A DNA stretch of 64,000 nt from Syngnathus acus. Taxonomy: Eukaryota > Chordata > Actinopteri > Syngnathiformes > Syngnathidae. A program made the position numbers and the translations under genes. The stretch spans positions 345,039-409,038 of the forward strand of contig NC_051097.1 of the NCBI RefSeq assembly GCF_901709675.1, written 5' to 3'. Positions 10,915-22,158 of this stretch are shown piece by piece (positions within the stretch are counted from its first letter, which is position 1; every line of letters starts with the position of its first letter). The notes under the pieces were generated by a model, which was not told the DNA's origin, made no database searches, and worked only from the letters and a program-made list of their open reading frames with translations.

Positions 10915-11150
10915 CAATCTTATGCAAATGTTTGGGCACCGCTAATCATTTTCATGATTTTCCTTTATAAATCATTGGTTGTTCAGATCAGCAATTTCAG
11001 TTAAATATATCATATAGCAGACAAACACAGTGATATTTGACAGGTGAAATGAAGTTTATAGGATTTACAGAAAGTGTGCAATCGTTACTTGAACAAAAGT
11101 AGGCAGTTGCATAGATTTGGGCACCTCCACAGAAAAATGACATCAATATT
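10915..11150 (+). repeat. Left part of another Tc1-like family
   Basis: The sequence TTATGCAAATGTTTGGGCACC followed by AATCATTGGTTGTTCAGAT and TTTGACAGGTGAAATGAAG matches, from memory, the 5' non-coding part of a common teleost Tc1-like element. It is cut off at about 11152 by MITE sequence; no transposase part is seen downstream. Confidence 0.55.
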
Positions 11151-11152
11151 TA

Positions 11153-11256
11153 GTACCGTATTTTTCGGACTAAAAGTCGCTCCGGAATATAGGTCCATTA
11201 GCCATAAAATGCACAATAACGTGAAAAAAAACATATATAAGTCGCTCCGGAGTAAA
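11153..11256. repeat. MITE fragment, TTTTTCGGACTAAAAGTCGC family
   Basis: It starts TACCGTATTTTTCGGAC and carries the AAGTCGCTCCGGA repeat twice. Related ends are at 18706, 32083-32115 and 52400-52475. It is cut by the next MITE at about 11257. Confidence 0.7.
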
Positions 11257-12082
11257 CCGTGTTTTTCCATGCATAATACGCACCCTAAAAATGGCATGTC
11301 GATGCTGGAAAAAAGCCTGTACCCATGTATAATACGCACCCAAATTTTGACTCTTACTTAAGTCCGTAAACGTAAAATTATTTCAGAAAAAAAGATCATC
11401 TTTGGGAACAACCGGATGTTATTCTGCCGGTCAGTATAACTGCGCATGCGGTAGCAAACTCGATAGCGAAGAAATGTTTCGGATTTGTGTAGGGTACATT
11501 GTGACAGCAAACGAGCAGGTGATCGAGCAAGCGTCTGATACGAGAGCATTGTGTTCGTATGGAGCGTGTTTGAAGTGAACAGCAGAGAAGAAAGGAACAA
11601 GGCAAAGTGTTGTGAAATAAAATATTACCTGTAATACGCATTTTATTTGCTGATTGAAACTGTTAATTAAACTGGGAATTGAAACTATTAGGTAGAGAAC
11701 TGAACTCTCGCTCTTTATATAGCTGACGTGTCTTGCGCTTGCGCATCCGTTCTGCGTATACTGTAATGGCGGCCTCCATATGATATCCGGTCTGCGATGG
11801 AGATTAAAAAACAAACAATATTTGACAATAACACACCATCAAGGATTGCACCATCGCATCAAACGATGTGTCGTCAATTATGAATTTTACTGACTAAGTG
11901 TGTTGGGCAGGATGGCTGAATGCGATGCGCGATTGACAACAAACAAGAAGAAAGGTGTGATTTCAAGTTTTATTTCGAGGGAGATTTTCTTCAAAAATTG
12001 TTGTACCCATGCATAATGCGCACCCCAGATTTTAGGACAATAAATTTGTTGAATTTTGCGCATTATGCATGGGAAAACACGG
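11257..12082. mobile_element. MITE with CATGTATAATGCGC-type ends, copy 2
   Basis: Inverted ends CCGTGTTTTTCCATGCATAA and TTATGCATGGGAAAACACGG enclose sequence closely matching the MITE at 4068-5056, but with one rather than two copies of the 204-bp segment. TA follows the right end. It is nested in the preceding MITE fragment. Confidence 0.8.
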
Positions 12083-12084
12083 TA

Positions 12085-12440
12085 GTTACAATAGTTTAAT
12101 CAAGAAAAGTTTACATTGTGTTTCTTCAAAACCATTCCTTGTCTACATAAACAGGACCCTCTTCCAAGAAAAGTTCAATGTACTTATGGTAGAGGTCAAT
12201 GTCCCAACTGATCTGATAAACATTGAACAGGTTGTTGCCCTCTCATTGTTAATCGATAAGAAATTTGGGCACAGGGTAGAAGCAGCCGGAGTCAGTCCAG
12301 GCAAAAGAAACTGTATGGTATGTTTAATATTTGGATGACTTCAATTCTGTGCTGTCACTGTTGACAGATGTAGTTGTTTGTTTAAACTACACCTTACTCA
12401 ATGTCAGAATTTGATGGGATTGATCAAAACTTTGTAGAAC
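12085..12440. other. Unclassified intronic stretch
   Basis: No recognised gene or repeat. An 89-codon forward frame begins in MITE sequence and shows no known domain, so it is not called. Confidence 0.4.
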
Positions 12441-12441
12441 G

Positions 12442-12620
12442 GTGCAGCAGTTGAAACCGTCAACAAGCTGTCTTGACTCAATACCACCCTACTTATTCAA
12501 AACTACTATTGCAAAATGTGCGCTAATTGAGTTGTACCAAGTAATCAGTTGCTCACTTCAGTCAGCCAAGTTTCCTAAACTCCTGAAAGTAGCTGCAATT
12601 AGCAAAAGAGAATGCTGGTT
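12442..12620 (+). pseudogene. LINE reverse-transcriptase fragment (L2-like)
   Basis: The frame reads QLKPSTSCLDSIPPYLF and then a region equivalent to the IINTSLLTGIFPRSLK stretch of the L2 RT at 26778-28721 (here VISCSLQSAKFPKLLK). This corresponds to the N-terminal RT region before motif 1. It is a short, diverged remnant ending in a stop after AISKRECW. Confidence 0.65.
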
Positions 12621-13164
12621 GCTTCAATGTTAGCATCACTACCATCTCAGACTTCACTTTCTTAAAAAAGATTTCAAAGAAAGTGTTTGCTTTTCTTTTT
12701 TGTTTTTATTTATGTTTTACACCCCAACTTAGAATTAGTTTGTAACACACACACACACACACACACGCATGCGCAAACAAACGCACGTCCATCTACTGTC
12801 ATTTTTTTCATAAAATAAAATGCACTCCTATATCAATCTTGCACTCACAGCCTTAATAGAAGTGGAAACAAAGTAAGAAGCAACATTTAGAATTGTGATA
12901 AATTAAGAAACCTTTGTGTCATTGTGCTGTTCAGATATGATTTGATTGAATGAGCCATTCATTGTAGTATAGAAAATGGCCTTGAACACCCCATGCAACC
13001 CTGGTTTCTGACATTGCAATATCAGGGGGGATACATTTTTTTTATGTTTTCCAAGCTGCGAGTATTTGGGGTCACATTGCTTGAACTGTGATACAGAGGC
13101 GGCCTACTGTATAACAACTTGATGTTTTTGTCATATTGAATTTAATTTTATTGATTCTTCACAG
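12621..13164. other. Intron with (CA)n tract
   Basis: A CA microsatellite lies at about 12748-12767. The stretch ends ATTCTTCACAG, the acceptor of exon c. Nothing else is recognised. Confidence 0.5.
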
Positions 13165-13289
13165 GTGCAACATGCATTCTAAAGAAGAAGTTCTCAGTCT
13201 CACAATTCTGGACTGACTGTCGAAAATATAATGCAACAGTTTTCCAGTATATTGGTGAACTGTGCAGATACCTCTGCAACCAGCCAAAG
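13165..13289 (+). CDS. slc27a6: SLC27 acyl-CoA synthetase, exon c
   Basis: The exon completes the split glycine and reads [20 protein letters not shown], then [18 protein letters not shown] and NQPK. The GATC.L..KFS.SQFW and QYIGEL.RYL blocks are hallmarks of the SLC27 family. Acceptor TTCTTCACAG; donor AAG-GTACCA, phase 0. The frame is open and all conserved residues I know are present. Confidence 0.9.
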
Positions 13290-13592
13290 GTACCAGTGTG
13301 TGTGTTATTTAACTGTGTGTGTTGTAGATTGGTATTGTCGATTTTAGGGGCGTGTGCATTTTTGGATTAGGTTGACACTGCAGGTCTTAATGGGTCTAAT
13401 TTTTTTTTTGGTGTGTAAGCACCCAGTACGTTACATACAGTATTGTGACCAATGTCTGTCTGGTGTGTGAACCAAATGCGTCCCCAAAGACGCCAAAGGT
13501 CATTTTGGCTGCTTGTATCCGGGATCTTGTTCTTTCTGTCATGACCCATAGCTAGTGACCATAAGTGAGGGCCGGAACGTAGATCAACTGGT

Positions 13593-14901
13593 AAAGGACT
13601 GCACTGAGGAGCTGATGGGTGTCTTCACGGACATCTTTAACATTTCCCCGCAGCAGGCCATCGTCCCATCATGTTTCAAGGCTGCCACCATAATACCTGT
13701 GCCGAAGAAACCTACTCCGTCCTGCTTCAATGACTACCGCCCCGTGGCACTGACACCCATCATCATGAAGTGCTTTGAGCGGCTTGTCATGGAGCACATC
13801 AGATCCATTCTCCCCCCCCCCACCATAGACTCCTTCCAGTTTGCGTACCGAGCCAAACGGTCCTCTGAGGATACCATCTGCTCTGCCCTCCACTCAGCCC
13901 TTACCCACCTGGAGAGAAGGGACTCGTATGTGAGATTGCTGTTTGTGGACTTCAGTTCTGCATTCAACACCATTGTACCACAGCGACTCATCTGCAAACT
14001 CGACAAGCTGGGCCTCAGTACCTACCTCTGCAACTGGCTACTGGACTTCCTCTGTCAGAGGCCTCAGGTAGTACGTGTTGGCGACAATATCTCCGCCAGC
14101 ATCACGCTGAGCACGGGTTCCCCCTAAGGCTGCGTGCTCAGTCCGCTGCTCTTCACCCTGCTGACACATGACTGCATTGCAACTTACAGCAGCAACCGCG
14201 TACTGAAATATGCCGACAACACGACTCTGGTGGGTCTCATCACCGAGGGCGACGAGACTCAATACAGGTCGGAGGTCGACCTTCTGGCCACGTGGTGCAG
14301 GGACAACAACCTCCTGGTGAACGTCAACAAGACCAAGGAGATTGTTGTTGACTTCCGGAAGGGTCACACCCAACACCTGCCACTGACCATCGATGGTGCT
14401 GTGGTGGAGAGAGTGAGCAGCACCAGATTCCTGGGAGTGCACATCAGTGAGGACCTCTCCTGGACCACCAACACTACATCACTGGCGAAGAAAGCTCAGC
14501 GCCGCCTGTACTTCCTGCGGAAACTCAGGCGAGCAAGTGCTCCTCCGGCCGTCATCACTACATTCTACTGTGGCACCATTGAGAGCGTCCTCTCCAGTTG
14601 TATCGCTGTGTGGGGTGGTAGCTGCACTGACTACAACATGAAGGCCCTGCAGCGCATAGTGAACACGGCTGGTAAGATTATTGGTGCTTCGCTCCCCTCC
14701 CTGAAGGACAGTTGCACCTCCCATCTCACCCGCAAGGCGACCACGATTGTGTGTCATATGAGTCACCCCACTCGCTCTCTGTTTGATCTTCTGCCCTCTG
14801 GGAAGAGGTACAGGAGCCTGCGCTCCCACACCACCAGACTCACCAACAGCTTCATACTCCAGGCTGTTAGGATCCTGAACTCTCTCCCCCCTCCTGCGTA
14901 A
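13593..14901 (+). pseudogene. Rex1 reverse transcriptase with a single nonsense codon
   Basis: The frame reads through the RT domain: [20 protein letters not shown], then [28 protein letters not shown] (palm aspartate) and TGSP[13 protein letters not shown]. It continues with KYADNTTLVGL, where the second catalytic aspartate of the usual ADD is replaced by N (ADN). The C-terminal part includes FLGVHISEDLSW and LPSGKRYRSL. The stop is TAA at 14125-14127, where the second Rex1 has glutamine in SPQGCVLSP, so one C-to-T change explains it. Nonsense plus the ADN change make it inactive. Confidence 0.88.
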
Positions 14902-15178
14902 CGTCCTGTACTTTTGCGCTATATTCTGACTGTCTGCTGTATACACACTTGCTCCATTTTTGCTCCTCTTATTTATTATGTTATTTGTTTATTTATTATT
15001 TAGTCATCGCTCTTATTTATTCATTGTTTGTGCCTTCTTGTTTTTACTTTTTGTGTGTATATTGTGTACTATGTCTCGTCACCGTGGGATAGTGGGAAAC
15101 GTAATTTCGATCTCTTTGTGTGTCTTGACGTGAAGAAATTGACAATAAAGCAGACTTTGACTTTGACTTTGACTTTAA
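13593..15178 (+). mobile_element. Rex1-type LINE, 5'-truncated, copy 1
   Basis: It contains the Rex1 RT with the FSSAFNT block and ends in a TTGACTTTGACTTTGACTTT hexamer tail at 15157-15178. It lacks the endonuclease half, as expected for 5' truncation during target-primed reverse transcription. TAAA is present at both junctions, a possible short target duplication. It interrupts the older EN-RT LINE. Confidence 0.88.
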
Positions 15179-15452
15179 AATCAAGAGCTTTGCCTTACAG
15201 CTCAGCTCCTTCTTCATCACGACAGACCAGTACAGATTGTATTAAGTTCATTTTGTTTTCACTTTTCAATTACTTCACTGGTTCTTTTATCTCAAACAAA
15301 GTATTTTAGGTTGCATTACCTGACATGTTTCGGCTTGTACTTCCGCCTTCATCAGAGTGTCACTGGTGTGGTTGTGACGCGTCTTTATCAGCTGATGGAT
15401 GAAGGCGTAGCTCACCTGTCAGATTTGACAGGTGAGTCACGCCCTCTGCTAT

Positions 15453-15566
15453 CAGCGTTGGATCAGGGAGGCCATTGAGATCCGCAAGCGGGGCCCGAGG
15501 ACCATCAACAGGGACAAGGGAGCCTACATGCTCTCTACCACCTGGAACAGCATTCTGGAGAGGTGA
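15453..15566 (+). pseudogene. C-terminal remnant of Penelope-like polyprotein
   Basis: About 36 residues are readable, starting at WIREAIEIRK and ending at SILER-stop. The IRK, NRD and YMLS..W blocks are typical of the extreme C-terminus after the endonuclease domain. RT and most of the endonuclease are absent. The piece ends right where the second inverted arm begins. Confidence 0.65.
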
Positions 15567-15665
15567 ACGGACAGCAGAGGGCGTGACTCACCTGTCAAAT
15601 CTGACAGGTGACCCACGCCTTCATCCATCAGCTGATAAAGACGCGTCACAACCACACCAGTGACA

Positions 15666-15702
15666 CTCTGATGAAGGCGGAAGTACAAGCCGAAACATGT
15701 CA
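15666..15702 (+). ncRNA. Hammerhead-ribozyme-like motif in Penelope arm
   Basis: CTGATGA at 15668-15674 is followed by GGC (15676-15678), a 10-nt loop, GCC (15689-15691) and GAAAC (15692-15696), then ATGTC. This is the order of a type I hammerhead core: CUGAUGA, stem II, GAAA, short stem III, UC cleavage site. Stem I pairing is weak (AG with CU only), so activity is uncertain. The inverted copy lies in the left arm on the - strand. Confidence 0.45.
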
Positions 15703-16410
15703 GGTAATGCAACCTAAAATACTTTCTTTGAGATAAAAGAACCAGTGAAGTAAGACCAGTACAGAGTCCACATCACAGCAGACGCTGCACCGATCCGCCT
15801 GTCCATCTCACGTTCCATCCTGCCCTCGCTCATGAACGAGACCCCAAGATACTTGAACTCCTCCACTTGGGGCAGGACCTCATCACCAACCCGGAGAGAG
15901 CATTCCACCCTTTTCTGACCGAGGACCATGGTCTCAGATTTAGAGGTGCTGATTTTCATCCCGACCACCTCGCACTCAGCTACGAACCGCTCCAATGAGC
16001 CTTGATGATCACAGTTTGAAGAAACCAACCGCACCACATCATTTGCAAAAAGTATAGATAATATCCTGAGGCTGCAAACCCAGACCCTCTTAACGCCTAG
16101 GCTGCACCTAGAAATTCAGTCCATAAAAGTTATTAACAGAATCTGTGACAAAGGGCAGCCTTGGCAGAGTCCAACCCTCACCGGAAATGAATATGACTTA
16201 CTGCCGGAAATGCAGACCAACTCTGACATCGGTGATAAAGGAACCGACCAGGTCTTATCAGTGGGTTCGGTACCCCGTTCTCCGAAGCACCCTCCACAGA
16301 ACTTCCTGAGGGACACGGTCGAACGCCTTCTCTTAGTCCACAAAACATATGTGGACTAGTTGAGTGAACTCTCATGCACCCTTGAGGATCCTGCCAAGGG
16401 TATAGAGCTA

Positions 16411-17268
16411 CCGCATTTTTCGCACCAAAAGGCGCACTGGATTATAAGGCGCACATTCATTGAATTTTTTTATTTTAGAAATGATTTCATATATAGGGCC
16501 AACCGGAGTAAAAGGCGTATAAAATAGAAGCTATACTGCAACAAACTGAGGTTGACTAGGGTTGCGGTATGCATCCACTACCCAATAACCAATGAGCCCT
16601 CTGTAAACAATCGCCTTTCTCAAACTATCGCCTATAAAATGATCAGAACTGACTAAAGTTCGATCTAACGCATTGGTACTGCTTACCTATGTTTCCCTTC
16701 CATATCGATCCGTAAATTTACTCGAAACATTAACAGAGCAGCCTATTTTGACATAAAATAGCCTCGTGCGTATAGCAGCTATCACTATAGCATTAGCCAC
16801 CCGCAAACTCCCATGAGCCTCAGCTCGCAGACTCCCATGAGCCTCAGCAAAGTGTAAACAATCGCGTGTCTCAAACAATCTCCTCTAAAATGATCGGAAC
16901 TGACTAAAGTTCGATTAACACATTGGTACTGCTTACCTATGTTTCCCTTCCATATCGATCCGTAAATTTACTCGAAACATTAACGGAGCAGCCTAATTTG
17001 AAATGAAATAGCCTTACGGGTACAACAGCTATTCAGTGACGCCCCCTGACCACGGTTGCCGTAATGCTGGGAAGCGATGCAACCTTGTAATTTACTAGTT
17101 GTACTAAAGCGTACTGAAACATTTTGGCAGAGCACTGTGTACAACCAGTACGGATCAACAAATTCATCAATTGATCCATATATAAGGCGCACCAGACTAT
17201 AAGGTGTACTGTCGGCTTTTGAGAAAATTTTAGGTTTTTAGGTGCACCCTATAGTCCAGAAAATACGG
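16411..17268. mobile_element. MITE with internal 250-bp tandem repeat, copy 1
   Basis: Ends CCGCATTTTTCGCACCAAAA and GTCCAGAAAATACGG are inverted and flanked by TA on both sides (16409-16410, 17269-17270). The interior has a 250-bp unit repeated about twice (GCTTACCTATGTTTCCC at 16681 and 16931). It is the reverse-oriented relative of the MITE at 22228-23334. It interrupts the old LINE. Confidence 0.85.
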
Positions 17269-18020
17269 TAATCACTCTTCCACAGCCAGGATGAAAACCA
17301 CAGTGTTCCGCCTGAAACCGAGAATCGAATTCCCGACAGACCCTCCTCTCCAGCACCCCTGAATAGACCTGAGAGCAAGGAGTGTGATTTTTCTGTAGTT
17401 GGAACACGCTCTCCTCTTTCTTAAAAAGGGTCTTCTTAAACCACCACCCCGGTCTGTTAATCCAGAGGCATGGTCCCCAATGTCCACACAATGTTGTACA
17501 AGTGTGTCAGCAAGGACAGTCCCACAACATCCAGAGCCTTTAAGAACTCCGGGCGGATCTCATCCACCACCTTGCCACCGAAGAGCTTTTTAACCACCTC
17601 TGTGACTTCAACCCCAGAGATGATAGAGCCCACCTCAGAGTCCCAAGGCTCTGCTTTCAAAATGGAAGGCGTGTCGGTGGAATTGACAAAGTCTTTTGAG
17701 GAGTATTTTCCTCACCGATTTACAACGTCCCGAGTCGAGGTCAGCAGCACCCCGTCTCCACTATACACAGTGTTAACAGTGCACTGCTTCTCCCTCCTGA
17801 GACGTCAGACGGTGGACCAGAATTTCCTCCAAGCCAGTTGGAAGTGATATTCCATGGCCTCACCGAACTCATCCCATGCCTGTGTTTTCGCCTCAGCAAC
17901 CGCCAAAGCCGCATTCCACTTGGCCATCTGGTATCTGTCAGCTGCCTCCGAATTCCCACAGGCCCAAAAGGCCCAATTGGACTTCTTCAGCTTGACGGCA
18001 TCCCTTACCGCCGCCACACT

Positions 18021-18703
18021 CCAATACTACCAGAGATGCTGACTGTTGAGCTTTGCATTTACGGCAATGGCCAATTCCCTCTTTGGCCTGGAAAACACAT
18101 TAATTATTTCCCAATAATATTTGGAAATTTGAAAACACATTTCTTCAGTCCACCTCAGATGATTTCCATCCCAGACCAGCGTTTCTGAGTGTAGTTGATG
18201 TGTGCTTTCTTTTTGCATAATAGAGTTTTACTTTGCATTTATAGATGTAGCGACGAACTTCAGTATATTGCTCGTGCCGCTTGGGGAATCGATATTCTGG
18301 ACTGTGACGAAAACCCTAAATTCCTTGCTGGGAAATTGTTTTAAACTGTTGGACTATTTTCTCATGCAGTCCTAGACCCATCCTCTCTTGAGAACAATTG
18401 AGCCTTTTGCGGCTGCTTGTTTTATACCAATTCATGTTAAAAATAAGCTTTTTTTTTTTTTTTTCTTAAGCCTTTTTTTTTTTGCCCTGTCCCAGCTTTT
18501 TTTTTTCCAAAATGAGACAATATTTGCACGAAATAAGTTAATTAGTTTGAACAATAATTATCTTGTCTTTGCAACGTAATAAAGTTGAGTATCGAATATC
18601 TTACCACCAGAATCTCGTACCGTGTCTCACTTTGTTTATTGGCTTTTTTGTTTGTTAGTGATTCAGTCAGTCTTCAAAATCATGAATGGACTCAAGTGGA
18701 TTA
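18021..18703. other. Unclassified stretch with poly-T runs
   Basis: No gene or recognised repeat. Long T runs lie at about 18449-18515. The left border is where similarity to the LINE at 59397-62751 stops. Confidence 0.4.
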
Positions 18704-18705
18704 CC

Positions 18706-20150
18706 GTATTTTCCGGACTATAAGTCACTCCGGAGTACAAGTCACACCAGCCATAAAATGCATAATAAAGATGGAAAAAAAAACCCTATATAAGTCGCAC
18801 CGGAGTACAAGTCGCATTTTTGGGGGAACTTTATTTAACAAAATCCAACACCAAGAACAGACATGGATAGGCAACAACAGGCTAAACGATACGGCATGCT
18901 AACGTTACATAAACAAAAACAGGGGACTAAGAACATGCCTGATGTAACGTCCGTCCGTCCATCCATCCATCCGTCCGTCCGTCCGTGCGTCCATCCATCC
19001 ATCCATCCATCCATCCATCCATCCATCCATCCATCCATCCATCCATCCATCCATCCATCCATCCATCCATCCATCCATCCATCCATCCATCCATCCATCC
19101 ATCCATCCATCCATCCATTTTCTATACCCCTTGTCCCCACGGGGGTCGCGGGCGTGCTGGAGCCTAGCCCAGCAGTCATCGGGCAGTAGAGGGGGGACAC
19201 CCTGGACCGGTTGCCAGCCAATCGCAGGGCACACAGAGACGAATAACCATCCGCACTCGCACTCACACCTAGGGGCAATTTGGAGTCCTCAATCGGCCTA
19301 CCAAGCATGTTTTTGGGATGTGGGAGGAAACCGGAGTGCCCGGAGAAAACTCACACGGACACGGGGAGAACATGCAAACTCCACGCAGGGAGGGCTGGAG
19401 GTGGAATCAAACCCGCACCCTCCTAACTGTGAGGCGGACGTGCTAACCAGTGTCCCACCGAGCCGCCCCTGACGTAACATATTAACAGTTATTCAAACAA
19501 CTATAACATAAATAACAAGTTTATCGAACCATCCGTGTCACTCCAAATCATTAAATCCATCGAAATCTTCGTCCTCTGTGTCACTTATAAACAACACCGC
19601 TGACTCCGGAAGTAGATGCTGCGCTGACGTCCGACTCATCATCAGTTGCAGTTCCAATTATTCCACAGGCCTATATAACTATATATAAACTGTATATCAA
19701 ATAACTATAACGTAAATAACAAGTTTATCGAACCATCCGTGTCATTCCAAATCATTAAATCCATCGAAATCTTCGTCCTCTGTGTTTTCATGAAGTGAAT
19801 GGAGCTGAGCGACCAAATACAGCTTGGACCAGGGTTTATTGAAAAAACTCAAAAGACAAACTATAGATGCTCGACTAGGGACGTGAAAAACTGAACAGAA
19901 CTGGCAAAGACAGGAACCAAAAGAAACAAGAAGACATGAGACGAGAACAATCCGACGGGGAGTGACACGCAGACAGGACTTAAATACAAGACAGGTAAAC
20001 GAGAGGCAGGTGACGGCAATTACATAGATTGTGAGCAGACACAGGAGGGGCGGGGCGACGCGAACAGAAACCATGGCAACATTAAAACAAGGAAACGAAC
20101 GGAGACGGATCGTGACAGTAACACTATCATACATGCAGTATACTGTTATG
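18706..20150. mobile_element. DNA transposon remnant, TTTTCCGGACTATAAGTC ends
   Basis: The left end is CCGTATTTTCCGGACTATAA after TA (18704-18705). The interior contains two reverse-strand copies of an acidic coding remnant (SDTEDEDFDGFNDLE at about 19540-19590; a second with TEDEDFDGFNDLE at 19744-19785). No right terminus is recognised before 20150. A SINE is inserted at 18951-19468. Related interior sequence occurs at 50640-52475. Confidence 0.6.
18951..19468 (-). mobile_element. tRNA-derived SINE with expanded (CCAT)n tail
   Basis: On the - strand it runs from a tRNA-like head (GGTTTGATTCC B box, about 19405) through the family body to GGGTATAGAAAATGGATGG and about 165 bp of GGAT tail (18951-19118). 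Flanks carry an imperfect 12-bp duplication, CTGATGTAACGT (18939-18950) and CTGACGTAACAT (19469-19480). The long tail gives spurious WMDG/HPSI repeat frames. Confidence 0.88.
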
Positions 20151-20213
20151 GTCTCAACGTGTATTAGAGATTTTTACTTCAACCGGGTGGGTCTGGAATG
20201 TGTCCCCCAAAAC

Positions 20214-21330
20214 CAGGGGTCACCAAACTACGGCCCGCGGGCCGGATACGGCCCACGGGACCGTTTAATCCGGCCCGCCAACCCTGAACAAATTGTATTA
20301 TTAAACTTTTTTTTTTTGGTCATTTTGCCTGCAATGACTGCGTTTCCCCAGTAGATGGGGAAGCGCTCGCCTGCGCATTTACTACCGGAAGCCGTGTCAG
20401 AAAGCTCGGTGCACACTCACAAGTGCGTGTACGACGTACACTGTACGTACTCAGTAGTACGGACATGGCGCACTCGCGCTCTATTTGTATCAGTCCCGAA
20501 TTTAGAGCGTGGGCTGTGACGACAGCATTCTTGTAATTCGCGCGCTGAGCTTTCAGATGCAGTTTTGCGCTAAAGCCACCCACAAACCTTCCCCTGGAAT
20601 CCTTCCATTAAAATGAGTCGCCCAAGGAAAAGCAAGGTGGACACAGTGCCGAGCGTTTAAAAGAGAGTGGCCAATTTGGCTCGACGTACGCGACGTGACG
20701 TTCAGCCACATGAACGTCAACATCAAACCGTCACAGATCGAGGTAAACGGACCAACACCTCGGATCTCGCCTAAGAATTGCCACAACAAATTTTACTCCA
20801 GACTATGACGCACTAGCAAACTTTAACAAAAAAGACAGCGGTGTCTACAAGCCTACTGGAACCTACAAAAGGATTATAAGGAAGGAACACAAGAACTTTA
20901 AGAGACTGCTCATATGTGTCAGAGAGATTCTGCTCTGACAACTGAGCTGAACTTTTATCTGTTAAGATTGTGCATGGCACAACAGAAAGTTAATGTTCCA
21001 TGGCTTCTTTTTCTATGAGGAACCCAGAGAGAGTTATTTAGTTATTATTTATTTCCTGTTTTTTCTGTGAAGAACTCAGAGAGGGCTATTTAGTTATTAT
21101 TTATTTCATTAATAGTGTTATTATTTGTTTCCTGACTTTTTTTCTGTAAAGAACCTGGAAAGGGTTATTAAATAACCGTTATTTGGTTATATGTGGCTTT
21201 CTGGAAAACAATAAATTTTTTAAGCTCCCCTACGATCGTCACACTTTTTCTGTTACAAACTGACACCGGCCCCCCATCAGAGAAGGGGAAAGTTATGTGG
21301 CCCTCACAGGAAAAAGTTTGGGGACCCCTG
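20214..21330. mobile_element. hAT-type element, 1117 bp, with ZBED-transposase remnant
   Basis: Ends CAGGGGTCACCAAACT and AGTTTGGGGACCCCTG are inverted and flanked by 8-bp CCCAAAAC (20206-20213) and CCCAAGAC (21331-21338), a hAT target duplication with one mismatch. At 20613 the + frame opens MSRPRKSKVDT, the start of a BED-finger transposase-type protein, but stops and shifts follow at once. A truncated relative lies at 33452-33925. Confidence 0.85.
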
Positions 21331-21529
21331 CCCAAGACGAATGATGGTTTATGGTTGAATATTTAATAAAAACTAGCAAATGTACCTGACCCAAATAGGT
21401 CACGAATCCATTTTCAGTGTCAGCACTCTAATAAGCAAAAAGCACACCTTTTTTAGTTTCTCAATGATCAATGAATGGTTTATTTCCAAGGATTGAGATT
21501 GTTTGGTCAAATTTTGCAACAATCAATTA

Positions 21530-21640
21530 CAAACCGGATTCAGTTGAAGTTGGGAAATTGTGTAAAATGTAAATAAATCCAAAATACAACGATTTGAAAA
21601 TCCATTCAACCCCTATTCAATTGAATACACTAGCAGCAGC
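21530..21640 (+). repeat. Left-end fragment of Tc1-like family A
   Basis: CAAACCGGATTCAGTTGAAG directly after TA (21528-21529) matches the termini of the elements at 721 and 23633. Similarity stops at about 21637, before any transposase. Confidence 0.8.
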
Positions 21641-21925
21641 TCTTCGGAGCCCATATGTGGCCACGGATGTTGATGGGCGATTTCCAAAAACATGTACACA
21701 CAATCTGTACTCAATGACGTCGTCATCCAGGCCATCATTGCGTTACTGCCACTGGCTCCCTCCTAAACCCCGAGCAAACTGTTGTTCATATTTGGGCCCG
21801 TGAGGAGGACTTTATTGAGGTATTACTTACTGGCATGCTATACCACTGGTCTACGTAATTTGCAGTACCTTATTACTTACTGCCACCCAGTGTTCAGAAT
21901 GAGACACCACCATTAAATTAAACAG

Positions 21926-21928
<3 letters not shown>
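21641..21928. other. Unclassified non-coding stretch
   Basis: No recognised gene or repeat between the Tc1 end fragment and the CT microsatellite. Confidence 0.35.
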
Positions 21929-22022
<94 letters not shown>

Positions 22023-22063
22023 ACACCTATATATATATATATATATATATATATAACACACAC

Positions 22064-22104
<41 letters not shown>

Positions 22105-22155
22105 AACCGTGTACATGTTTTTTCCATTAGTTCATAAACTAAATAGTATATATAT
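21929..22155. repeat. (CT)n and (TA)n microsatellite block
   Basis: About 80 bp of CT (21929-22008) are followed by TA tracts to 22101 and, at 22108-22147, the segment TTTTTTCCATTAGTTCATAA. That segment recurs at 42389, 42638, 50430 (inverse) and 51330 (inverse). Confidence 0.95.
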
Positions 22156-22158
22156 ATA

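Larger units (their letters stand above)
15237..15753 (+). mobile_element. Penelope-like element fragment with inverted arms
   Basis: A 517-bp insertion lies between 12-bp direct repeats GACCAGTACAGA (15225-15236 and 15754-15765). Two arms of roughly 180 bp (about 15269-15448 and 15576-15752) are inverted copies of each other. Between them the + frame reads WIREAIEIRKRGPRTINRDK followed by GAYMLSTTWNSIL, which matches the C-terminal end of Penelope-like (GIY-YIG) polyproteins. Each arm carries CTGATGA and GAAAC around a GGC/GCC stem, a hammerhead-like core known from the pLTRs of this class. Confidence 0.75.
13497..18020 (-). mobile_element. Old EN-RT LINE copy, split by three later insertions
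   Basis: Segments 13497-13592, 15179-15236, 15754-16410 and 17269-18020 align in order with the full-length LINE at 59397-62751 (for example GCTTGTATCCGGGATCTTG, TGCACCGATCCGCCTGTCC, ACGGCATCCCTTACCGCC). They cover the RT 3' half to the EN-RT linker. Many stops and shifts are present. The interruptions are Rex1 (13593-15178), a Penelope-like fragment (15237-15753) and a MITE (16411-17268), so this LINE is older than all three. Confidence 0.88.

Noticed and set aside
12069-12338. 89-codon forward frame as a host exon
   Set aside because: It starts in MITE sequence, lacks splice signals in phase with the SLC27 exons, and shows no family similarity.
18863-19308. HPSI / WMDG repeat proteins on both strands
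   Set aside because: Translations of the (CCAT)n SINE tail; no protein evidence.
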